From NCBI RefSeq assembly GCF_016859285.1, contig NC_053413.1:23180001-23244000 (forward strand): DNA of 64,000 nt, in the 5' to 3' direction. The notes under the pieces are model-generated. The model searched no databases and had not been told where the DNA came from. It saw only the letters and a list, made by a program, of their open reading frames with translations. Below, piece by piece: positions 12,846-24,903 of the stretch; positions within the stretch are counted from its first letter, which is position 1, and every line of letters starts with the position of its first letter. The DNA is from Xiphias gladius (lineage: Eukaryota; Chordata; Actinopteri; Istiophoriformes; Xiphiidae). The translations under genes and the position numbers were made by a program.

Positions 12846-15648
12846 ATGACATCTGCCACACCTCCTTCCTCTCGTAGCTCCTCCCCCCAGAAGGTTTGCC
12901 ACTCCCAGACACAGACGGACGTTTTAAAACCCTTACTGGGCGGCATTTCCAGTGGGGGCGGGACTCTGAGGAAGAGGAGGCGTGTTCTGTCCAAGGATGG
13001 GCGTAGCAACGTGCGAATCGAGCACGTCAGCGGGCGAAGCGCTCTGTACATGCGTGACCTCTGGACGACATTTCTGGACATGCAGTGGCGCTACAAGTTC
13101 TTCCTGTTCACGGCCACGTTTGCCGGGACCTGGTTCCTGTTTGGTGTGCTGTGGTACCTGGTGGCGCTGGTGCACGGAGACCTGCTGGGTGAGAGAGGGG
13201 GGGCTTTAAAAAAGAAAGAATGGACCCTTCAGCCGAATCATCCAAAAACTTTCCTGTTTTTCCTGTTTAAAAACATCTCCTCCAAACCTTTTTACCTCCT
13301 GTGCACAGGTCTACAGGTCATTATGAGCCAACCCAAGCAAATGACTTAAAGCAAAAGACTGAGCGTTGAGGTTGGATGGTATTTGTAACTGTGTGATAAA
13401 GACGTGTCGATGTTGAGGTTAATCTGACTCTAATCTAATTTTAATCATTACCCATAGCAGGAAGTTCATTTGTATCTTCAAAAAGGCACCTGCTCCTCTT
13501 TCTCCCTCCAGTGTCACATTTCAAGCGTTTGCTCGACTGAGTGTGATTGTAAAAGTTATACAAGTCCAATTATATAAGTTTCATATCAATAGGATATTTT
13601 CGAGGCAAACACTTTTATTCTGCCCTGGAAATATTTTGTTTTTGAAACATTAAAATGACCTGCATCCCACAAGAAAAGTGTACAGAAGTAGCACAAAGTC
13701 TTATCTGTTATGTTAACATATTTCAGAATAAGGCGAACGCACTTTTTTTGCCTTTTCAACATGTTTCCAGAGTTCGATCCTCCATCAAACCACACACCCT
13801 GTGTGATGCAGATGCAGACCCTGACGGGGGCCTTCCTCTTCTCTCTGGAGTCCCAGACAACTATTGGCTATGGTTTTCGCTGCATCACCGAAGAATGCCC
13901 AGCTGCCATCATCCTCCTCATCATCCAGCTGGTCATCACCATGCTGATGGAGATCTTCATCACTGGCACCTTCCTGGCCAAGGTAGCCAATAATAAAACA
14001 TCCAGCTGTAAAGAGCAATACAGTGAAAAGAGAGAACTGCCTCACACCGTATATATACATTCATGCAGTTTTCATAATCAAATTGCTGGAGAATATAAAT
14101 ATTAAAACAAATCTATGTTTTCGCAAGCATTTTCAAGTAAAAGCAGAAGTGTGTTCTCGCCAACAACTAGAGCATATGCGGTTCTTTGCAGCTCTGCATT
14201 CATTTCTATGCTGAGTGCAAGACACTTAAATCTTATCAAAGATCACCAAACTGAAAAACCAGAAGTTACCAACCTTTCTCTGCTCAGGTTGCTCGGCCAA
14301 AGAAGCGAGGGGAGACGGTAAAGTTTAGCCAACATGCTGTGGTGTCGACCCATGAAGGCCGACCCTGCCTGATGATCAGGGTGGCCAACATGCGCAAGAG
14401 TCTCCTGCTTGGGTGTCAAGTAAGTGCGTGTAGATGTAGGGAGAAAAAGATACAGATTATGAGGTATTTTCACCATTTCTACAAATTCTGCACATTTGTC
14501 TAGACAAATTGACAGTGATATTGAATAGGTCACCGCGCAACATATGTGAATTTCATGTGCATGAGCAATTTGTCAAACGTTGAACCGATATAGCTGAAGC
14601 AACTCGTGCACATTTTTCCCTCCAGGTGACTGGGAAACTGCTCCAGACGTCTCTGACCAAGGAAGGCGAGACGGTTCGTCTGGACCAGAGGAACGTGCCC
14701 TTCCAAGTGGACACTTCCAGCGACAGCCCCTTCCTCATCCTGCCCCTCACCTTCTACCATGTCATTGATGAGAACAGCCCCCTGCGAGCCTGGGCATCCA
14801 AGGGTAGGTGGTGAGGGTGGAGATCAGTGGTTGGGGGTGTCACAAGTGTCACAGGTAAAAGGTTATAGCCATTTTATCTTTGCAATCTTTTGACCCCGGC
14901 ACCTTTCTGACATTGGAGCTGGGTGGGGGTGGGGGGCTGTGTCCAATCAATTTTGTTTTTTGTAACTTTTTGAAAACCACAATTCAACAAGAATACCCAC
15001 TTGTCTCTCAAGCACTTTTCATATGTAAAACTGAGTACAAAAGCATGCATTTTTTTGAGCAGATACTGTCTGAAAGTGTGAGCCCCATTTGAGCGATTAC
15101 TACAACTAGTGTTCAAAGACTCCACAGTGTGCCTTTTAGTATTTCTTTATTGATACCCCCTTCCTCTCTCCCATTATTCCTTTTCATCCTCTGCTTCTTA
15201 TTTTCACAACCCTCTAACTTGCCATCGCCTCATATCTCATTTACCTCCATCAGGCGGGGGCTGGACAGATCCCGAATTGGCTGACTTCGAGCTGTTGGTG
15301 ATCATGAGCGCTACGGTGGAGCCCACTTCCGCCACCTGCCAGGTCCGCACCTCCTACCTGCCTGACGAGATCCTCTGGGGCTATGAGTTTCCCCCCGTAG
15401 TCTCCCTTTCCCCATCAGGCAAATATGTAGCGGACTTTGCCTTCTTTGACAAAGTGGCCAAGACCAAGACCACGCCCATCTTCAAACCATCCAGCCCCCA
15501 GCGTGGGTACCAGAGCAACGGGGGTGGGACTGTGCCTGAAGTGTCGGATCCAGAGAAGATTCGTCTGGAGCAGAGCTACAGAGAGCGAGGGGAGGACCGT
15601 GGCCGCGTCAGAGACACTCCTCTCAGTGTTCGCATCAGCAATGTGTGA
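12846..15648 (+). CDS. kcnj10: Inward-rectifier K+ channel Kir4.1 (ATP-sensitive inward rectifier potassium channel 10)
   Basis: Kir4.1 forms tetrameric inward-rectifier K+ channels in the plasma membrane, known in glia and renal/ear epithelia for K+ buffering, alone or with Kir5.1. Five coding exons join in frame: 12846-13188, 13771-13982, 14288-14419, 14626-14803 and 15254-15648, giving 419 residues (human protein 379). Splice sites are GT-AG with phases 1, 0, 0, 1. Features: cytoplasmic N-terminus with the [13 protein letters not shown] block (about 44-56), M1 about 85-109, pore with the TIGYGF selectivity filter (GYG 147-149), M2 about 160-184 with the rectification Glu at 175 (human E158 equivalent), ARPKKR-type basic stretch after M2, a long cytoplasmic domain, and C-terminal LSVRISNV ending in the PDZ-binding SNV. 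The N-terminus carries a Ser/Gly-rich insertion relative to human. The AG before the ATG is an acceptor, so the 5' UTR lies upstream. The C-terminal motif and N-terminus point to kcnj10 rather than kcnj15 or kcnj16; which teleost paralogue (a or b) is not decidable here. Confidence 0.96.
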
Positions 15649-17190
15649 ACAAATGGTTGGCTGTTTGAAAAGGGAGCGTTTCATACAGAGCAACTCGCAG
15701 GAGGCTGCCAAGTTCAGTGTCAACAGTAATTCACTGAAACATCATATCAAAACAGCTTTGGACACTGTCCTCTTAGACTGTTTTGAACTCATAACAGAAA
15801 GATTTTGGTTCTCCGTCGCACCAAATGATGCAGAAAGCAAATACGGGAGACTATGGGGCTACCCCTATGGTCAACTTCAAGTTTGTCATTGTCATACATT
15901 TGCTGGGATAATACATGTTTTTACACAGGCTTGACTGTATTCATATGATGGTATAACACACTACCTAACTGCAGCTATTTACATTTGAGTGTGGGGCGAG
16001 TGTCATTCACATCTACTGTATACTCTTTTTTAACTAAAAAAATAATAGGTGGGATTATTTATTCACATAGGAAGAGACAACAAAACAAAACAAAACAAAA
16101 AAGAACGAAAAAAAACCAAAACAAAGCAAAACAAAAAATGGAACAAAAGGAAACTAAAACAAGCAGTGTAGAGGATGGAAACCTGGGTAGGCTTGTTTGG
16201 GTCTTTCCAGAGAACTAAATGCCAAACCAGAAAATGAAAAACGGTACCGACAAAAAAGTGCGAGACAATATGAGTGTATATTTTCTAGTGAATTGAGGGT
16301 AGTGGGATGTGGGAGATGGAAAAAACTTCTACGATAAAGTGGGCAGGATAGACCCACAGACACTTTGGTATAGAAGGGTAGAACCGTGTACTATACCTCC
16401 TCTAACATACATGTTAGGTAAATGTGTGGTTAATACACACACAATGTGCATAAACTACTGTACGCACAAATTTATTTATAATTGTCATATTACTTTGAGT
16501 TTCAGCATAGTCCTCCTCGTATTACGGTAAAAACAACAGCGAGTAATGCTTATCTATAACGCACATAATCCCTTTAACACCACTAGAAGCACTTACATAT
16601 TGAGGATCATTGAACTTGAAGCAGTTAGAAGAAACTCTAAAACAGATGCCTCCTTCCTGCGAAGTGAATTAGATTTGCGGTTTCTCTGTCTCGGTGGCCT
16701 CAAGCAAACTGACAAATGACACAATTTCTTTAGAAAATCACAAGCAGCTACTGTACGTAAACGTTGAAGAAGCCCTCCTTTCCGGGTGAATAAGCGGCTG
16801 TGGCTTTCACTTTACTAACACTGTCAAATAAGCCACAGGCACTTTGTCAGAAAAGCCCCCCACCCCCACCCCCCGGTTTTCAGTCTATACATCCTCTAGA
16901 CGTCGTCACCAGAGGTGAGTGCCGAGAGATGAGACTGTAAAAGTGATGTTGTAAGTCACTAATGATTCTGATTGAAATGTGTGGCAATGATGGTTATGTG
17001 CGACAGGTGAAGCAAGAACAAGTGTGATGGATATGAAGATGTTGGAAATTGCATGTATTTGTAACATTTCCTTAACTAACATCGAGCTGTGGAGTGTTAT
17101 CAGTTGTTAATGTGCAGCTGGAGAGACTAAATGAGACAATTCTCACTAAAAAGTCATTAAATAAAGCTAATTGAGTAATTAAAGGCCGTA
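15649..17190 (+). other. kcnj10: Probable 3' UTR of kcnj10
   Basis: Continuous non-coding sequence follows the stop codon, with no better exon in it. A canonical AATAAA at 17160-17165 is the first convincing poly(A) signal in context, giving a 3' UTR of about 1.5 kb. An A-rich stretch made of CAAAA-type words lies at 16079-16140 and a C-rich run at 16857-16874. The end point is inferred. Confidence 0.55.
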
Positions 17191-17776
17191 TTTGGTTTCT
17201 GTTTTTTTCCGTATGAATCTTTTCCAGGCTGGAAAGCTTTTTCATAACCCCTTTTTGTTATGAAAAAGTTGGTAGCAGAAAAGGGAATCACACATGAATA
17301 AACTTTAAACTAGAACGGCACTCACTAGAGCACATACCTCTGCCAAGGCAAAACAATCCTGCACGTCTGTCTAGCTCAAATAAAAGAAAGCAGGAAGTAG
17401 CCTGATAACTTTATCACTCCGGTTAACGGAAGCGATAAGGGTCCTCTTTAACCAGAACTGCGCTGGTGCCAGTGTTTTTGCACTGCTCTGTGTGGCGAGT
17501 ACATTTGTGAACCGCCGACAAGACTGATTTATTTAAATAGAAAGAAATGTGCTGCTAAAGCTCCATCAGCCTTAGTTGTATTTCATCAGACTCAGCTGTA
17601 GTTGAGGCCGAAAAAGAAAAAGAAAAAAACCCCGGAATTTACTCTTATGTAGAAAATTTTCCGTACTGTTCACGATGAAGGCAGTGAGTAGAGAGAGAAA
17701 TTTCTCAGAAAAGAAATTGCTGCCGGCTCACAGCACACGTAGTCTCTCTACTTCTTCTTTTAGAACAGTTTGCAGA

Positions 17777-19600
17777 ATGACTCCCTTTGTACTTGTCTGT
17801 GCTGTTTCTCTGCTCCATTTATGCGACGCACAAGGTAAAAAGTTAACTTTTATTTTTCTACAAATATTGTTTTGTTCTTGTGTTGTTGTTGTTGTTGTTG
17901 TATTATAGCACGATTTCAGCAATAGAAGTTGGATTAAAAAAAACACAGCGTGTTTTCAGCAGGAGATGTAACTCAATGTTTCATTGGAACAAATTTTCTC
18001 AATATATAATATTGAGAAAAAGTACATGATTCTCAGTGATGTGCTCAATGTAAATTATTTCAATAGTTATTCTAAAAAAAAAAAAATCTAAAATTTTATT
18101 TTATTGAGATATATTGAAATACATTATATATACATTATATTACGTTATGTCAGGTATTACTGATAGACTCAGACAGGATTTAGGTTTTCCCCAAAAGTTG
18201 TGACTGATGATTGTGACTATATTATCTGTATTTTGATGAGGATGTGGTTTTGAAAGGTTTTAAAAAGGTTTTTAAATCCGTGCCTGGATTTAAAAACCTT
18301 TTTAAAACCTTTCATTTCATTAACCTGTCATTCAAGTTACAAATTTAGAGGATTAGGCATCTAGGAGTTCTTCTTCTCCTGTCAGTTTCTTGGTTTGAAA
18401 TTTCCCCCCTTTTTTCGCATTTACGTTATATAACATCTGTGGAGCTTGTAAAACTTTGCTTTTTGAATCTACAATGTTAGATTGAGTGATCTTGAGATCA
18501 GCTGTTTTTATACGTAATGGAAACACCTTTGGCCTGCCAATAAGACTGAATTGCCTTTTTGTTTCACTTTAAATCACTGAACACATCAGACATGGGGGCA
18601 GTGACTCAGAGGGTCTGGAACCAGTGTATTATATCCACCCAGTAATAGTTTTTAATTGTATGATGTAAACTTCCACCAGGTTTTTAAAACCCCTCTAATT
18701 CACTGACAAACATAGAGCCTTACAACTGGAACACGATATAAAATGCAGCCATAATTGATGTTATTTCCCCGTTCTTTTCTGGCTGTGACATGTCAAGAGT
18801 CTGCTTTAAAAAAGGCTTAAACTTTACACTTTGAAACAAATCAAAAGCATTTTAAGTAACCACACCCTGAAATTCAGCTTGAACCCTTCCTCCCAGCATA
18901 CTTAAGAAATACAAGTGGGGTAGTGATGCTGAAAGCCGTTCTTTTCAGTGTACTGACTCGCTTGAAACAGTTACTTTGAAAGACTCGTTCAAGAGAATCT
19001 TTCACCGATCGGTGCTTGACAGGAACGCCGACTGTGCAGTCCCACTCACTGAACTGAAACAGGCCGAACGGTGTGTACTCCTCTTGGTCCCCGGCCTCTC
19101 ATCTTGATTGTAACTGGATATGAGACACTTGTAATGGCCAACAAGTTCTCAAACCTTAATAAGAATATATGTTGTTTGTTCCTACCCTCTGATACGACCC
19201 ATAGGGGTGTCTCCCGAATTTTGTGCCCCTAAGGCAGCAAGGAGATACGAGCACAGATAACTTAAAAAGCACTGTTGTGTAATGTGATAAATGACGAACA
19301 ATTATATGATATGACAATGCTAAAAACAGCTTGGTTAGGTTTAGGGAAGGATCATGGTTTGGGTTACAATAAGTACTTTATTAAAGTTAGAGGATGTTCG
19401 TCGTCATGGTTCCGATAATAAATGCAGCTTTTTCCACTTCAAAACCTGTGAAACCGGTTGAGGCAACACAAAAGTTACAAATTCACAGTTAAGAACTCAT
19501 TAGAAAACCACTGTAATTCACCATTGAAAGAACTGGGGCTTCTCACGTCTTTCTCTTCTTCTCTGTTTTTTCTGTTAAACTTGACCTGTTACAACACATT

Positions 19601-19645
<45 letters not shown>

Positions 19646-22600
19646 CACGCAGCTTCATTTCATTAACAGGCAACAAAAACAACCCGACTATGCTCTGTTG
19701 TTGCTCACTTTGTGAGGGGTGAGGGCCGGGGGGAAGTGTAGACACGCTCATCTCTTCATCATCAGTACTTATGGCGATGTCGGTTCTTGCAATGCAGCAG
19801 TGCATGGCAGAAGAAGCATTCGTTGTGCGAAGAAAGGATTTAGTATCCTTATTGATATTTACCTCGTTTCTGTCCCTATGATGGACACTGCCGCATCAGT
19901 ACTTTTGAGGAGCAGTCCATCAGATCGTCAGTTAAATATCTTTAATTGGTTATGATGAGTTCAGCTCAACCTATTATTGTGGTCGCTCTACTTACTAAAG
20001 GCAGAAGATTTAAAAAATAAAAATAAAAAAAAATAAAAATGTTATCTAATTTATTGAAGTTGGCAAAAAAGCACTTTTTACAGGGCGCACAGTAAACTCA
20101 GTACCATGTAGTGAATCTAGTTGAAACCTAAAATTGGGGAGAGTACCACTCTGATTTTACGTTAATGACTAAAGGATTTCCCCTGTGTTTTAGTTAATGG
20201 AAATAAATGTGTGCTAAAAGGAGGGAGTGCCATTCCTTGATTCCTCTCCCTAAATGAATATATAAATAAATATGAAATGACATAATAGATAACTAACAAA
20301 GTAAATGCCAATCAGTTTATGACCATTATAAAAACACTGGTCATATATGTATAAACATACACATGGTTTTAACATCGGTACTTTTTTGATATCTCTTCTT
20401 TTAGGGTCCAGCGATGTGACGCCAGTGTTTGTGCTGCAAGGAAAGGATGTGATTCTTGAGGTCAAGGAAGCTCAACTCAACACACATACAGATGTTTTCT
20501 GGAAATTTAATAAAAGTTACAATATAGTAAAATTTGCTCGTTCTGGTGAACCATTCATCTTTAAGAGGTATCAGGGAAAGGTTACGCTTCTTGTCAAAAA
20601 TCACTCTTTGCTACTAAGGAACCTAAACGAGAGTGACAGTGGATATTATACTGCAGTATTGACTGGTGAACAAGACCAAATGGCAGCTGAATACAAGGTC
20701 ATTGTCCAAGGTAGGTTTCTTATCTTTTTTTTTTTTTTTTTTGATAGAGAATATTACCTTGTTTTTAAAAGTCTGCTTTTGCTGACCTCTTGCCCCCCCC
20801 CCCCCAGAGCAAGTGTCACCAGTTGATTTGACAGTGAAGTCCAGTAGCCCAGACTCCTGTAACTTCACTGTGGACTGCAGAATAAAGAGCTCCAACATTA
20901 GCAAGACTTTTAGCTGCGTCAACCAGTCCTGCGCTCCGGAGGAAGGAGAGGAAGCCACAGCCTATGATTCCTCTATTAATGTGTACCTGCGACCAGGCTT
21001 CATCTTCTGTAACCACAGCAACCACGTGAGCTGGGAAACAGACGAGGAAAAGAATCATTTTTTCTGTGGGTCACTGCCAGGTACGACGAATGACGTATGA
21101 CGTATTGACATACCGACAGGGATTGACAGTTTAAAGTTACTCATAACCATCTGAACATTTCACACAGCACAGTTCTGTGGAGGCAGACTGGTTCAGTTAC
21201 AGCAGAGTGAGTGGAGCCACGAAAAAAAAACAGACGTAGTTGGAAAAATTGCTAATTACACTTTTTTTTTAAGCTTTTACCTGCTTCCATTCACCTTTGA
21301 TGCCAGATGTTAATTATACTCTCAACATTTCGGCATACACTCGGGACCTTTTTTAGGGGTTGAATTATAGTGTGGCTAGGCTGCAATTTTTTTTTTTCCA
21401 ATCAGCATTGCAGGGGCTTGATTATTAACTTAGCCCTTGTATAATGCAGTCTCATGCAGAGTTTTCTGCTTTTTCTCAAGGAAAATACCCACTGTCACTG
21501 GGTGATCTAAAAAGTTGTGAGTTATCATAACTCAGACAGGGAGATTATTTCTGCTTTCAGAACACTTCTTTCTTTCCAAAAATATTTGTGAAATTCAAAC
21601 TGCAACCTTGAAGTATGCCAACATTTCTGATCCAGTCCTTTTTCTTTTTCTTTCCAGTTTCTAATGAAGCCACCATAATTGCGCTTGGGATTACCGCTCC
21701 GATTGCTAGCCTCGTTGTCCTTTCCATTTGCCTTTTCATAAAATGTAAGTCCCACTGTGCAGAGGATAATGCAATAAAAATCTTGATAATTTTTAGCAAA
21801 TGGAAATCCAGCATTGCAGCGTTATCAAGAACAGGAATAACTTGCTGTTCATTCGTTTCAGTTGTGCAAATGAGAAATGCAAGTTCAGTTTTGCCCAATA
21901 GCAGAACAAAGACATTAACACTGAACCTGAAAATAAGACAGGTGCCATATTTTGGATTTGACTGATGTGTCAACATTGACATCTCTAAATTGGCTAGATA
22001 GCTTGTTAGCTCAAGAGCTGAAGCGGTTTGAACAGTTTAAAATCTTTCTACCGAATGTAAAAGATCAGTCATTGTAGATGGTGGGTGGTGTGGTGACATT
22101 ATGTCAGACAACTGTGCTTCCTCTCAACCACTACCAATAAACACGGATACGAGCTACAAAAACAAAAGTTTGCCTGCATCCTTGTCCCCTCCGTTTGGTT
22201 GTTTGCCAAACCCACGTAACCGTTCAAAAAGCCCAGAAGCTTGTTGAATGACTCACAGAAGGGACTGCGATCCAGCGAAAACTGCGATTAAAATTGTTAA
22301 CAGAATATGAAAATACATGAAAACGTGAAAAACTTTGACTGCAAAAAGGTACGTGTTTTTCTAATTTTGGTTGGACTTCAGTGATTAACCATATATAAAA
22401 AAAAACCTCCTGTGGAAAGGAATCCACAGCTATGGCAGAGTGCATGATTTACTATACACACACAGGATGGGGTTGTTCTGTGTGGGAACAGCTCAAAATA
22501 TTTTCTTCCTTCATTACAAAAAAACTGACAATTTGCAGAAAAGGGAAATTTAACACTTTAAAAAAACTGAAGTATCTGAGGAAAATATACATTTTAAGCA

Positions 22601-23326
22601 AAACAACATATATTTTTATGACTGACAGGGAGAAGAAAAAACTGCAAAAATACAGTATATGAAGTTCCTCAGGTAAGCGTCAAGTTTTGTTTTGAAAAAT
22701 CTCTGACTTTGCTAGTCAAACTGAGGAAAAGAATTTCACATTGTGACTACTTTAACAATGAAGATTTGAAGAATTTGTGTTAGTTCGGGTGGAACAGAAA
22801 TCCACCCTGCCGAACGCACTGGCCAACCTATAACTAAGCTAAAAGAAAAACTAAACAACAACTCTATTTCCATGTCTAGGCAGCCCATCTGAATAAACTC
22901 TATTTCCCTGCTAAACCGACTGTCACTGATCCTTCTGTGTGCACCTACCATACCTGCCATATGCATATGTTACTATTTGTGCTGTTTTCCTGTGTCCAAA
23001 CATCTTGCTGTGAGATGAAGAATTTCCAGATGCACTATGATCCATCGAAACATGTGGGTCGAGTTCTCATCAAACAGCAGGTGCGGATATGTTTGTGTGA
23101 GGTCATTTCATTTGTTCATTTGTTTTCTTTCTAGAGCGTCAGTCCAGTCCAAACTCCTACAGAATGTGTCTCAGATGTTTCTACAACCTCCACCTATGCC
23201 TTGGTGGCATTTCACACCGGACCCCGTGAATCCACTAAGACCAAAAACCCCACCCTGCCAGAGACTGTGTATGCTTTGGTTCAAAGAGATGCGAAGTTCC
23301 CCCCGAAACCAACACCTAGAGCTTAA
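17777..23326 (+). CDS. SLAM/CD2-family receptor 1 (two-Ig, single-pass, tyrosine-motif tail)
   Basis: Leukocyte surface receptors of this family bind themselves or each other and signal through SAP-type SH2 adaptors. Six exons join in frame with phases 1,1,1,1,0: 17777-17834, 20405-20710, 20808-21080, 21658-21744, 22629-22672 and 23135-23326, giving 319 residues. Residues 1-19 are a signal peptide. The V-type domain (about 20-121) has the late LNESDSGYY motif but no cysteine, which is characteristic of SLAM/CD2 V domains. The C2-type domain (about 122-212) has six cysteines and the CNHSNHVSW block. TM is about 218-240. The tail has NTVYEVP (Tyr252; ITSM-like, but +3 is Pro), STYALV (Tyr277) and TVYALV (Tyr302, a canonical TxYxxV ITSM). 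The start is supported by the shared GCAGAATG context with the neighbouring paralogue. Intron 1 is ~2.6 kb. The exact SLAMF orthologue cannot be named; teleost copies are lineage-specific. Confidence 0.88.
18251..18314. repeat. Perfect 29-bp palindromic hairpin in intron 1 of SLAM-type gene 1
   Basis: The arm at 18251-18279 (beginning TGAAAGGTTTTAAAAAGG) is repeated as its exact reverse complement at 18286-18314, with a 6-base loop (GTGCCT). There is no mismatch across 29 pairs and pairing stops immediately outside. It could be a minimal MITE-like hairpin, a structured intronic element, or the trace of a snap-back replication event. Confidence 0.9.
19331..19396 (+). repeat. Dispersed repeat, copy 1 (TTGGTTAGGTTTAGG family)
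   Basis: Starts TTGGTTAGGTTTAGG and ends GTTAGAGGAT, with a similar middle (tggtttgggt...aaaataa). A second copy with the same spacing lies at 56906-56971. This phrase is common in fish genomes; the element class is unknown to me. Confidence 0.6.
19605..19644. repeat. (TA)n microsatellite
   Basis: Pure alternating TA of about 20 units within intron 1 of SLAM-type gene 1. Confidence 0.95.
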
Positions 23327-23439
23327 AAGCATTGATAAGATAAACAGTATTTACAGGACTGTGTACATGATGCTAATACTGTATTTTGCTCAGCCAAAAT
23401 GATTTTTAAACATCTTGGCACACAAGGAATGTTATATAA

Positions 23440-23458
23440 ATACATACATATATATATC

Positions 23459-23501
<43 letters not shown>

Positions 23502-23664
23502 TTATTTATGTCGCTCTGTCTCTCTCTCTCTATACATATATATATATGTATATATATATATATTTGTTTGTGTGTGTATATGTGTATGTATATATGTGTA
23601 TATATGTATATATATATATATAAGAAAAAATATATATATATACATGAAGCTCTTCAGAAATAAA
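23440..23664 (+). other. 3' UTR end of SLAM-type gene 1 with TA/TG microsatellite and poly(A) signal
   Basis: About 110 bases after the stop codon an imperfect (TA)n/(TG)n array fills 23440-23642. It is followed at 23659-23664 by AATAAA, the likely poly(A) signal. The array would be transcribed in the 3' UTR. Just beyond, 23690-23745 resembles the start of intron 5 (about 22715-22770), a small internal duplication. Confidence 0.55.
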
Positions 23665-23749
23665 GCTTGTGAATGAATTACTGACTGATTACTGTCAGAC
23701 TGAGGAACAGAATTTCACATTATGAGAATTATGTGAGATTTGAAGGATA

Positions 23750-24260
23750 AAGAAAATACCTGGCTCTCTACCTCAGTACCCTAATAGTACTTCATCACTG
23801 CAACTGGAAGTTTAGAGGAGCTGCTAAACATAACACAGGCCACAGCAAACGAACAGTGCAGAAAACAACATGAAATATAATATTTCTTCACATGAGTCCA
23901 AAACCAACTACAGAAGGGCAAAAAGGGACACGGCAGTGAGACACACAGACCAGTAGTCAGATTAAGGCTTCATGTTCTCTGTGCATCCGTGGATGCATTT
24001 ATGCAGAATTCACGCTGGTTTTTAAGGCTGCCTCTGGGCTTATACCGTCTAAGCTTTCTCATTCTGTCGAGTCTGGTGTTCCCTCTTGCACGCAGAGCAG
24101 CCACTAACCCCCTACCAACCTGCGGAGGTGAGGGGATAAAACCAAACAGGGTGCAGCCAGTGTCAGCCAGTGACAGGGCTTCCACACTATCTTGAGATTT
24201 TACTACATAAAATTTTTCTACAGATGAATGATGCATGTGCTCTTTTGTGCGGTCCCGAAT
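23750..24260. other. Intergenic spacer between the two SLAM-type genes
   Basis: Only about 1 kb separates the stop of the first gene from the start codon of the second. I see no exon here. The open minus-strand frame at 23970-24374 overlaps the start of the next gene and has no recognisable domain. Confidence 0.5.
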
Positions 24261-24269
24261 GTGCGTGCC

Positions 24270-24332
24270 CACGTGACACGAGGCACTTCCTATTGCCTGT
24301 AGTAGGAAGTTCGTTTTAAGCTCCACTTCCTC
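24270..24332. promoter_or_regulatory. Cluster of ETS/PU.1-type sites and an E-box before SLAM-type gene 2
   Basis: An E-box CACGTG (24270-24275) is followed by three ETS cores within 50 bases: ACTTCCT (24285-24291), AGGAAGT (24304-24310) and CCACTTCCTC (24323-24332; its complement GAGGAAGTGG fits the PU.1 consensus). They lie 11-70 bases before the start codon. ETS/PU.1 sites near TATA-less start regions are typical of leukocyte genes. Binding is inference. Confidence 0.4.
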
Positions 24333-24342
24333 ATATAGCAGA

Positions 24343-24818
24343 ATGGGTCCAATTTCATTTTTACGTGCTTTCATTCTGATGTATTCATGTCAAATGCAAG
24401 GTAAAGCTTTTTTTCTTACTAATATTACAAATTTTTTGGATTGTTTTTATTCTTTATTAAAAAAAAATTTAAAATCTGGTTGTTGTATTTTCGCGCTAAA
24501 ACACGAGGGTAGTAGGACATGAAATAAAACTAACTGAGCGGAGGCGAGGAGGAAGCCGAGAGGCTTGCATGGAAATCTGATTAGATCAAGTGTGATGATA
24601 AACAGGCAGACAAAAGAAAAGTAAGAGCAAGAATAAAGAGGTTTGAAAATTGTCAGAGATGTAAAAATTGTAGGAAAAACAGATAAAATGTACTAGTTTA
24701 ATATAACTAGTGCAGTGCCTGTTCACAACGCGCTTGTTATGTCAATACTAGTTCAATATTTTTTTTCAGTCATCTAGTCTTCATCATGTAATCTCCACGT
24801 CACTTCTGTATGATGATG

Positions 24819-24903
<85 letters not shown>

